A stretch of DNA of 64,000 nucleotides from Rhodothermia bacterium (GTDB lineage Bacteria; Bacteroidota; Rhodothermia; Rhodothermales; UBA2364): positions 62,001 to 126,000 of the forward strand of contig JAFLBZ010000009.1 in the NCBI GenBank assembly GCA_017303715.1, written 5' to 3'. The first letter of the stretch is position 1; each line of letters starts with the position of its first letter. This document shows, piece by piece, positions 45,137 through 51,451 of this stretch. A program made the position numbers and the translations under genes. The notes under the pieces are model-generated. The model had not been told where the DNA came from. It made no database searches and was given only the letters and a program-made list of their open reading frames with translations.

Positions 45137-46093
45137 ATGCCCAAAATTGTAGTACTGGATGGCTTCACCCTTAACCCCGGAGACCTCTCGTGGGAAAAGC
45201 TCAAAGCGTTGGGTGAAACCACTGTTTATGACCGCACCGCGTCCCATGAAGTGGAGGAACGTAGCCTTTGCGCGGAAATTCTCATCACAAACAAAGTGCG
45301 GCTTGATGCGGCTCTTATCGAAAGATTGCCTCATCTGAAAGCTATAATGGTGTCCGCAACAGGACACGATGTGGTGGATGGCTTTGCAGCAAGCAAACGA
45401 AACATTCCGGTATGTAATGTGGCCGGATATGGGCCGGATGCCGTAGCACAACATACCTTCGCCCTTTTGCTCGCCCTGATCAATCGGGTGGGGGAATACC
45501 AGAATGACGTGCAAGCCGGTGGTTGGTCACAACGAGGCGATTGGTGTTATTATCTCTATTTTCCCGTCGAATTGGCAGGTAAAACGATAGGATTGGTCGG
45601 ATTTGGTGAAATTGCGCAACGTGTTGCAAAAATTGCAATAGGGTTTGGTATGAAGGTCATTGCTTATACCCCCAATCCTAAGCCGCACCCGAATGTGTCC
45701 TTTACCACGCTGGAGACCGTCTTTAAAGAAAGCGATGTTGTTAGCCTACATTGCCCAATAACACCGGAAAACCGAATGATGGTGAATACAGATCGGCTTG
45801 CAATGATGAAGCAAAGTGCTGTTCTAATTAATACCGCACGCGGAGGGCTGGTGGACGAGGAGGCCTTAAAATTTGCTTTGATCCAAAAAATAATTGCTGG
45901 AGCGGCCTTAGATGTGCTGGCCCAAGAACCGCCGCCATTGGATCATCCTTTGTTTGGAATGGATCATTGCATCATTACCCCACATATCGCATGGGCAGCC
46001 CATGAAACCCGTAAACGATTGCTCCATTTGATGGTAAAAAATATCCGATCTTTTTTGGCCGGAAAGCCTATAAATGTGGTAAATGGCGTATGA
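45137..46093 (+). CDS. D-2-hydroxyacid dehydrogenase (glycerate dehydrogenase/HprA-like)
   Basis: The 318-residue enzyme belongs to the NAD-dependent D-isomer 2-hydroxyacid dehydrogenases, which reduce 2-oxoacids such as hydroxypyruvate or glyoxylate. The NAD-binding loop is TIGLVGFGEIAQRVAKIA (residues 150-167). The catalytic set is complete: Arg235 in INTARGGLVDE, Glu264 in LAQEPPP and His283 in ITPHIAWAAHETR. The N-terminal catalytic domain has the LKAIMVSATGHDVVDGFAA substrate loop, and its GHDVVD form resembles glycerate dehydrogenases. Exact substrate is not decidable. Its stop overlaps the modA start (ATGA at 46090-46093), so the two are translationally coupled despite their unrelated roles. 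Confidence 0.86.
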   Translation: MPKIVVLDGFTLNPGDLSWEKLKALGETTVYDRTASHEVEERSLCAEILITNKVRLDAALIERLPHLKAIMVSATGHDVVDGFAASKRNIPVCNVAGYGPDAVAQHTFALLLALINRVGEYQNDVQAGGWSQRGDWCYYLYFPVELAGKTIGLVGFGEIAQRVAKIAIGFGMKVIAYTPNPKPHPNVSFTTLETVFKESDVVSLHCPITPENRMMVNTDRLAMMKQSAVLINTARGGLVDEEALKFALIQKIIAGAALDVLAQEPPPLDHPLFGMDHCIITPHIAWAAHETRKRLLHLMVKNIRSFLAGKPINVVNGV

Positions 46094-46809
46094 CAAGGCG
46101 CTGCTATATGCTCGTGATGATCGTTTTATTCACTGGATGCCATCCAGGTGAAAAGCCGGAAACCCTTACCGTGTCCGCAGCGGCTTCCCTCGGTGAGGTC
46201 CTGAAAACATTGGTTCAAACTTATAACGCCGAAAACCCCCATCTGCAAATTCGTTTAAATGTGGGAGGGAGCGGGATGTTGGCCCGTCAGATTGAGGCTG
46301 GTGCAAACGTAGATGTTTTTATCTCGGCAGATGTGGCTTGGGCACGTTACTTGGTGAAAAAACAAAAAACAACCTTTATTGACTCGACCACTTTGGGAAA
46401 CAGAATGGCCGTATATGCACAGGATCCATCCTTAAACCTAAATGAGGCCAAGCGATTAGCCTTAGCAGATCCTCGTTCTGTGCCTGCCGGACGATATGCA
46501 AAGGAAGCTCTACAGTGCATGGGCGTTTGGAATAAAGTTTCTGCAAAGATAATCCCTGTACAAGACGTGAAAGCGGTTATTCGTACCATACAAAATGGGG
46601 CCGCTGATCTTGGTTTTGCATATGCCACGGATGCAACGCCAGAGTTGGTAGAACTAAACCTCATTCCGAAGAACTGCCTTCCCGAAATCCGTTATGGCAT
46701 AACCAGTACAATAAAAGGATGGCCTTTTGTACAATTTATAACATCAGAAAAAGCTCATAAGGTACTTGTAAAAAAAGGATTTAGGGTGCTTGGTGAAAAT
46801 GTGTTTTGA
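46090..46809 (+). CDS. modA: molybdate ABC transporter substrate-binding lipoprotein
   Basis: ModA captures molybdate or tungstate for import. The 239-residue protein begins MTRRCYMLVMIVLFTGC, a lipobox with Cys17 as the anchor. The ModA landmarks follow. TVSAAASLGEVLKTL provides the first oxyanion loop, VGGSGMLARQIEAGANVDVFISAD the second, and RSVPAGRYAKEALQCMGVW the third. The C-terminal part ends with GAADLGFAYATDA and WPFVQFITSEKAHKVLVKKGF. It overlaps the upstream dehydrogenase by four bases. The modB gene follows only after 288 bases because a 99-bp inverted-repeat element lies between them. Confidence 0.92.
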   Translation: MTRRCYMLVMIVLFTGCHPGEKPETLTVSAAASLGEVLKTLVQTYNAENPHLQIRLNVGGSGMLARQIEAGANVDVFISADVAWARYLVKKQKTTFIDSTTLGNRMAVYAQDPSLNLNEAKRLALADPRSVPAGRYAKEALQCMGVWNKVSAKIIPVQDVKAVIRTIQNGAADLGFAYATDATPELVELNLIPKNCLPEIRYGITSTIKGWPFVQFITSEKAHKVLVKKGFRVLGENVF

Positions 46810-46972
46810 TTGATATTTAATAACCATTATTGGTTAAGGGCAAGGGCTTCTGGCGGTTAATAACAACCAAGACCAATAGGAATTGACTTCCTAATGATAA
46901 ATCAATAAAGTAGGGGAAAGTTCTAAGAATGGACTTAACAGTTTGAAAACAATATCTTGAAAATCATTGCTA

Positions 46973-47087
46973 ATTTGTTGGGTTCTCTGACAATTTTTGT
47001 GGAAAGCGACTCCTCAAAGCCTTTTAAACGCTTTGAGAGGTGTTAGACACATCGAAATCATAAAAAATGTCAGAGAACCATTTGTTG
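46973..47087. mobile_element. MITE-like element with target duplication between modA and modB
   Basis: The element proper is 46981-47079 (99 bp). Its ends are 18-bp inverted repeats starting GGTTCTCTGACA (46981-46998 and the complement of 47062-47079) with one mismatch at position 13. It is bordered by an identical 8-bp direct repeat ATTTGTTG at 46973-46980 and 47080-47087. Inside is a second hairpin, CTCAAAGC / GCTTTGAG (47013-47037). It encodes no protein. This is the structure of a non-autonomous transposable element moved by a transposase encoded elsewhere. It lies 10 bases upstream of the modB start and may supply or disturb its transcription. Confidence 0.85.
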
Positions 47088-47097
47088 TTGAGATCAC

Positions 47098-47730
47098 ATG
47101 CTCGGAAGTGAATTGCCAGAAATCATCCTGCGGTCATTATGGGTTGCAGCTCTTGCAGTTGGGCTTGGTTTAGTTCCGGCTACGATGCTCGCTTTTCGCC
47201 TATCTCGTGAGCAAAACCTAATCCTTGCCATATTGGAGTACCTTTTGTACGTGCCATTGGTCTTTCCTCCAGTGGTGATCGGATGGCTGTTGCTGCAAAT
47301 AGAAATATTGCAGTTTAATGTCTTGGGGGCTGTGGTTGCTGCATGTGTGGTTTCCTTCCCACTACTTACGCAGACGCTCAGAGCCGCATTTGACCAAATT
47401 GATCCGCGTTTAGAAGAGGCTATAAAAATGGATGGTGGCGGGAAATGGCAGGTTTTTAGGTTTTTATATGTACCTTTGGTCTTGCCCGGATTGGCGGCAG
47501 GTGCTGTTTTGGCCTTTGCAAGGGCATTGGGTGAGTTTGGCGCAACCATCGTGGTAGCCGGAAATATTCCCGGAGTCACAGAAACGATCCCTTTGGCCAT
47601 TTATGCCGCACTTCAAAGACCAGATGGCGATGAAATGCTCTTTCCTTTGTTGGTTACGTGTTTGGCTTTGTCTGCAACTTCGGTACTGGCCCATTCCCTC
47701 CTAAGAATGTTTTCGCGTAAGAGATTGTAA
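47098..47730 (+). CDS. modB: molybdate ABC transporter permease
   Basis: The 210-residue inner-membrane protein has about five hydrophobic helices and the ModB features. The EAA loop is LEEAIKMDGGGKWQVFRFLYVPLVLPGLAAG, which contacts the ATPase. The ModB-specific segment is FARALGEFGATIVVAGNIPGVTETIPLAIY. Length is slightly below the usual 220-230. The ATG at 47098 has only a weak GAG ribosome site. The MITE-like element ends 10 bases upstream. No ModC ATPase gene follows; the next 305 bases are AT-rich and non-coding, so the ATPase must come from elsewhere. Confidence 0.92.
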   Translation: MLGSELPEIILRSLWVAALAVGLGLVPATMLAFRLSREQNLILAILEYLLYVPLVFPPVVIGWLLLQIEILQFNVLGAVVAACVVSFPLLTQTLRAAFDQIDPRLEEAIKMDGGGKWQVFRFLYVPLVLPGLAAGAVLAFARALGEFGATIVVAGNIPGVTETIPLAIYAALQRPDGDEMLFPLLVTCLALSATSVLAHSLLRMFSRKRL

Positions 47731-48035
47731 TCCAATGTTGTTTCATGTTATTATTTTTGAAATCGCCATAAGTTTATAGTATGATACTTTGTTTAAAACA
47801 TTTGTATTTATTTTAATTGACTGTATGTTTTTAGTCATCATTAATAGTTCATCAACTCGAATTTGGCAAATCCGAGCAATGAAAAGCATCGTTACACGCC
47901 TGCTTAGACAAAATGCCGTTTGCAGAATTTGGAAAATTCGCTTACAGAAGTCATTTACATATAGTTTTAATTGAATTAATTTTACTTACCTGTTGACATT
48001 ATGTTGTATAGTTGCTAAATTAATCAAGTAAATTC
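47731..48035 (+). promoter_or_regulatory. AT-rich intergenic region with promoter-like and palindromic sites
   Basis: A TTGACA (47993-47998) and TAAATT (48016-48021) with a 17-base spacer form a sigma-70-like promoter just before the small exported protein at 48036, although the leader would be under 15 bases. Upstream, two related palindromes, ATTTG-G-CAAAT (47861-47871) and GAATTT-GGA-AAATTC (47925-47939), lie 64 bases apart and could be operator sites. No gene is seen in this gap. Confidence 0.35.
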
Positions 48036-48425
48036 ATGATTATATGTGCGTTGTATTACGTTTTGTTGATATTTTCCTTTTCTATAAGCGCTTTTGGCCA
48101 GAATGAGCAAGACCTCTTCGATGTAGAAACAAAGCTCAATATCCAAGACGAAAAAAAACTTTCAACAAAAAGCAAAGACATACTTAAAAACTTAAGAGAT
48201 GATCAGCTCACTTCTAACACTAAAATCGTTAAGTTAAACCCGATTAATAATTTGCGGAATTTGCCTAATATTGCTATAACTATAAACGAACAACTTCAAT
48301 ATTCAGGTAATCATGTTGTTCAATGGAAACGAAAGGATGAAAAAAACGTGTCGAACGGCTATTACATGTATCGTATTAAAATAGGGAGTAAGCAATTTAC
48401 AAAGCCCATCACGGCAATAAAATAA
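48036..48425 (+). CDS. small exported protein, mostly a reduced T9SS-like sorting domain
   Basis: The 129-residue product starts with a signal peptide (MIICALYYVLLIFSFSISAFGQ). About 50 polar residues follow with no recognised domain. The last 40, HVVQWKRKDEKNVSNGYYMYRIKIG and KQFTKPITAIK, resemble the end of a T9SS type A domain, in which G-x-H-x-V-x-W-x-x-x-x-x-x-x-S-G-x-Y-x-Y-R-L precedes the final strand. The NYPNPFNP start of that domain is absent. It may be a secreted peptide carrying only the sorting tail, or the worn end of a larger gene. Codon use is AT-rich like the next gene's body, unlike the rest of the window. Confidence 0.5.
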   Translation: MIICALYYVLLIFSFSISAFGQNEQDLFDVETKLNIQDEKKLSTKSKDILKNLRDDQLTSNTKIVKLNPINNLRNLPNIAITINEQLQYSGNHVVQWKRKDEKNVSNGYYMYRIKIGSKQFTKPITAIK

Positions 48426-48491
48426 TTTTATTATCCTGGAAAATGGCAATTTTAAGGATTGTCAATTCCTATATTTATTTGGAGGAATGTC

Positions 48492-50636
48492 ATGAAAAAC
48501 AAACAATTACTTTTTTGCATCATCCTTTTTCCTTTTTATGCACAGGCACAAATAGCATGGAAGAATTTAGGACAACCACAAGGCTTAATTGTCCCATGTT
48601 CCTTTTATACCGATAGCAAAAAACTCGTTTCTTGTGGACTTACCCACGGGGATGCGATCATAAACTATTCTTATCTTTCACCTGATTTAGGAACAAGTTG
48701 GGAATCGGTATTGGGGAGCAAAAAAAACGAAGATATTAAATACTCAACCTTTATAAGTACCGAGACAGAACACTTAAAAAGGGATAAAACTGGAAATGTT
48801 GTAAAAAGTGGTACGGCTTTAGCAGATGTTACGTTAGGATATATTAAAGTTCTTGATAAAGACTTTAATGTAAAGTCCAATTTTTATATGGCTGATAGAA
48901 CCTATATTTGGGACTTCGACATTTCACCCGAAAATGAAATCTGGATTGCTACAAATAAGGGTCTCTTACGTTCTAATGACGAAAATAAGAGTTATCAAAC
49001 GGTATCATTTGCGAATATAAACACTACAGCAATTACATTCACGGACAAAGGCGAAATCTGGATCGCTACCGAAGATGGTGTTTTTAGGTCGCTAAATCAA
49101 GGTAAAGATTGGAAACAAGTCAGTGCTTTTTACACCGATTCGGATATTTTATATTTCGACCAAATAAATAGGCAAATTTTGGTGATAAACAACACGAGCA
49201 CGCAATGGGGATTCGGTAATAACAAACAAGGTGATATTGAATATGCCCGATTTTCAGAAGAAGGGGTGCTCATTGGAAGCACCGTTTTCAAAAGCAATTA
49301 TGTGTATGATGTGCTGTCTGAAACAAATAAGCATCTGTATTTGGCAACTCAATCGGGTTTATGGGATTCTCAAAACCAAGGAGAAAGTTTCGTTAATACC
49401 ACTGTTCAAGTACCAACCTATCATATTTTAAAGGCTGAGAACCAACTTTTTGCTTCTACACTAAATGGAATTTATGGAACCTCCACAAGCGATGTATCAT
49501 GGGCAAAGAAAGGTATTTCTGGTCTTGATATCACCTCTCTGGCTGCTAATAATACCCTTTTATTTGCGAAAGCGGACAATAATGTATCCGGGCTTTTTTA
49601 TTCAGACGATCATGGCGTTTCATGGAAAGAAAATAATAGCATTATTTCTGGATATGGCAACGTCGCAACAATCAACGACCTTGTTTGTTTAAATATTCAA
49701 TCGGGTACTTGGTGTTCGGAGGACAATGGCGTCACAGGGAAAATTGTTACCAAATTAAATGGAAACATTTATTTACCTTCACCTGAAACGTGGTACATAC
49801 AAGAAAATGATAAAATTTGGATCAGTAAGGATCAAGGTATAAATTGGACAGAAAGAGCCTTGCCTGTCTCCAGTAGTTTTAATAAAGCCATTATTCCAAA
49901 TGAAACCTCCATTTTCATTTCTGGGCTTGAAGGCACGTTTCAATCTAAAAATCAAGGTTTAACATGGGAAAAATTACCTTTTCATTGTTCTCCAACATGC
50001 TCTATTTCGGCGAGTAATCGCAATGGCGTATTGGTAATGTCTAATGGATTGAAACAGCATTATTATACAAAGAATTATGGTGTGTCATGGGAAAAATTTA
50101 CTCTGCCTGAGCATACAATTGCAGAAGAAATTGCAATAAGCCCAAGTGGACAAGTCGCAGTCGCAACTCCAGATAATATCTTATTGGCAGTAGATTTTAA
50201 TACATGGTCGCCTTCCGTTGATGAAACGTCCGTAATGAAAGATACTTATGGAGGTGTTAACGCTCTTTATTTTGATGACAAAAATTTTCTTTATGTAGGA
50301 ATTAAAGGCAATAGCTTATTTCGAAGCCAATTTCCAGTTTCACTTGTCGCCAACGAGCCAGAAACCATTCCTACTCAACTCACTTTGTTTCAAAACTATC
50401 CGAATCCATTCAATCCCGCCACCACCATCAACTTCACGTTGCCACAACCCCAAAACGTACACCTCGAAGTGTTCAATGTACTTGGCCGATCTGTTCATGT
50501 CTTGGCAAATCACCCCTTCGAGGCAGGTCGCCACGAAGTCATGTTCGATGCCAAAGACCTTCCGAGTGGTATCTATGTCTATCGTCTCAAGGCGGGCAAT
50601 ACCGTCATCACCAAGAAGATGAATCTCATTAAATAA
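48492..50636 (+). CDS. T9SS-exported BNR/sialidase-like repeat protein
   Basis: Start ATG 48492 is chosen over the upstream in-frame ATG at 48459 because GGAGG lies six bases before it and a clean signal peptide follows (MKNKQLLFCIILFPFYAQAQ). The 714-residue product carries at least seven BNR-type Asp-box-like repeats: SPDLGTSWESV, NQGKDWKQV, NQGESFVNT, DDHGVSWKEN, DQGINWTER, NQGLTWEKL and NYGVSWEKF. These suggest a six- to eight-bladed propeller like photosynthesis-stability or sialidase folds. Catalytic residues are not evident. The last 85 residues are a T9SS domain (NYPNPFNPATTINFTLPQ ... KKMNLIK). The propeller part is AT-rich, while the tail returns to local GC, suggesting a transferred body joined to a resident sorting tail. 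Confidence 0.78.
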   Translation: MKNKQLLFCIILFPFYAQAQIAWKNLGQPQGLIVPCSFYTDSKKLVSCGLTHGDAIINYSYLSPDLGTSWESVLGSKKNEDIKYSTFISTETEHLKRDKTGNVVKSGTALADVTLGYIKVLDKDFNVKSNFYMADRTYIWDFDISPENEIWIATNKGLLRSNDENKSYQTVSFANINTTAITFTDKGEIWIATEDGVFRSLNQGKDWKQVSAFYTDSDILYFDQINRQILVINNTSTQWGFGNNKQGDIEYARFSEEGVLIGSTVFKSNYVYDVLSETNKHLYLATQSGLWDSQNQGESFVNTTVQVPTYHILKAENQLFASTLNGIYGTSTSDVSWAKKGISGLDITSLAANNTLLFAKADNNVSGLFYSDDHGVSWKENNSIISGYGNVATINDLVCLNIQSGTWCSEDNGVTGKIVTKLNGNIYLPSPETWYIQENDKIWISKDQGINWTERALPVSSSFNKAIIPNETSIFISGLEGTFQSKNQGLTWEKLPFHCSPTCSISASNRNGVLVMSNGLKQHYYTKNYGVSWEKFTLPEHTIAEEIAISPSGQVAVATPDNILLAVDFNTWSPSVDETSVMKDTYGGVNALYFDDKNFLYVGIKGNSLFRSQFPVSLVANEPETIPTQLTLFQNYPNPFNPATTINFTLPQPQNVHLEVFNVLGRSVHVLANHPFEAGRHEVMFDAKDLPSGIYVYRLKAGNTVITKKMNLIK

Positions 50637-50691
50637 GGAAACGAAACGTCAAGGCGCAGCTCTTTGCGCTCTTTAAAACGACCTAAAATCA

Positions 50692-50719
50692 AAAGGCAAA
50701 CCGGCAATGGCTTGCCTTT
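50692..50719 (+). terminator. hairpin after the BNR-repeat gene
   Basis: AAAGGCAA (50692-50699) and TTGCCTTT (50712-50719) pair perfectly around a 12-base loop, 56 bases after the stop codon. A short T-rich tail follows. The right arm is the start of the first copy of the adjacent 17-bp tandem repeat. Confidence 0.5.
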
Positions 50720-50782
50720 CTGCATGTCTTGCCTTTCTGCATGTCTTGCCTTTCTGCATGTCTTGCCTTTCTGCATGTCTTG
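50711..50782. repeat. four-copy 17-bp tandem repeat
   Basis: The unit CTTGCCTTTCTGCATGT occurs four times without change at 50711, 50728, 50745 and 50762, followed by four more bases of a fifth copy. The perfect identity indicates recent expansion by slippage. It is non-coding; the minus-strand frame through it is only a repeat-generated KARHAERQDMQKG string. Confidence 0.95.
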
Positions 50783-50965
50783 TATTTACCTATTGTTGAG
50801 CCAGTCTTTAACTTAAAAGGATTGTAATGCTTAACGTGCATTAGTGGGTTAATCAAGTGGAAGCCTGCAAAAGCCAGTCCCAGCCTCAAGAACGTCACGT
50901 AATTACCCACGGGATTGTGTAGATGTCGGTTTTACAAGGGTTTGTTCTATTTTTTAATAAACGGC

Positions 50966-51045
50966 AAAGCCCCGTAGGAGCGGTATCTTTATAGCGTTGG
51001 TTTCCAAATGTACAACAAAGCCCCGTAAGGGTGGCCTCTTTACAG
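50966..51045. repeat. two copies of a 29-bp dispersed repeat
   Basis: Two 29-base copies (50966-50994 and 51017-51045) begin AAAGCCCCGTA and end with TCTTTATAG or TCTTTACAG. A third, worse copy lies at 6416-6447. GCCCCGT-type intergenic repeats of this kind are common in this bacterial group (general knowledge). The larger gap 50637-51451 holds nothing else that looks coding. Confidence 0.6.
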
Positions 51046-51324
51046 GAAGAGGAATAGCTGGACATGACGAGGAAAAGCTGGTTGATCGTAGCCAAAGCCA
51101 TCCATCTTGGCTAAGTGTAGTCGAAGTCCGGTAGCTGAGCTTATCCGGCGGATTTTCCTAAGGGTAGCCCTGCCATTATTGAACAACACAGCATACTTGT
51201 AAGATAGAGGTGATCTCAATGACAAGCATGGACAGGAATATCCAGCTACTTAATCTTCACACAATCCTGAATCTTCAAACGAATTAAGTTGGCACGGCGG
51301 TAATCAAACAAGGAGGTCCATCAT

Positions 51325-51336
51325 GTAAGCGCTTAC
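51325..51336. promoter_or_regulatory. LacI-family operator 1 of the maltodextrin operon
   Basis: GTAAGCGCTTAC is a perfect 12-bp palindrome with the central AAGCGCTT typical of LacI/MalR-family operators. It lies 116 bases upstream of the first amylase start and 43 bases from a second near-identical site, so both fall on the same DNA face. No LacI regulator is in the window. Confidence 0.8.
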
Positions 51337-51367
51337 CTTTTTGTCAGAATCTCCACACATGCCAGAT

Positions 51368-51379
51368 GTAAGCGCTTTC
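51368..51379. promoter_or_regulatory. LacI-family operator 2 with promoter-like element downstream
   Basis: GTAAGCGCTTTC differs from operator 1 at one position. A TTGACG (51393-51398) and a loose -10 region near 51411-51421 follow, so a repressor here could block the promoter of the operon at 51452. Binding of maltose or maltodextrin to the repressor would be the expected signal (inference from related systems). Confidence 0.75.
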
Positions 51380-51451
51380 CCTTTACTTTTTTTTGACGTA
51401 TATTTAAATGTTGTATCAACTCTGCAAATATCTTTTAAACCCCAATCTGTT

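Noticed and set aside
50711-50782. CRISPR-like array
   Set aside because: The 17-bp units are directly adjacent with no spacers, so this is a simple tandem repeat.
50579-50910. Minus-strand frames with KARHAERQDMQKG strings
   Set aside because: They are generated by the 17-bp tandem repeat and the neighbouring non-coding DNA, with no codon-level sign of a gene.
51341-51451. N-terminal extension of the first amylase from TTG
   Set aside because: The extension covers operator and promoter sequence, and the signal peptide begins only at ATG 51452.
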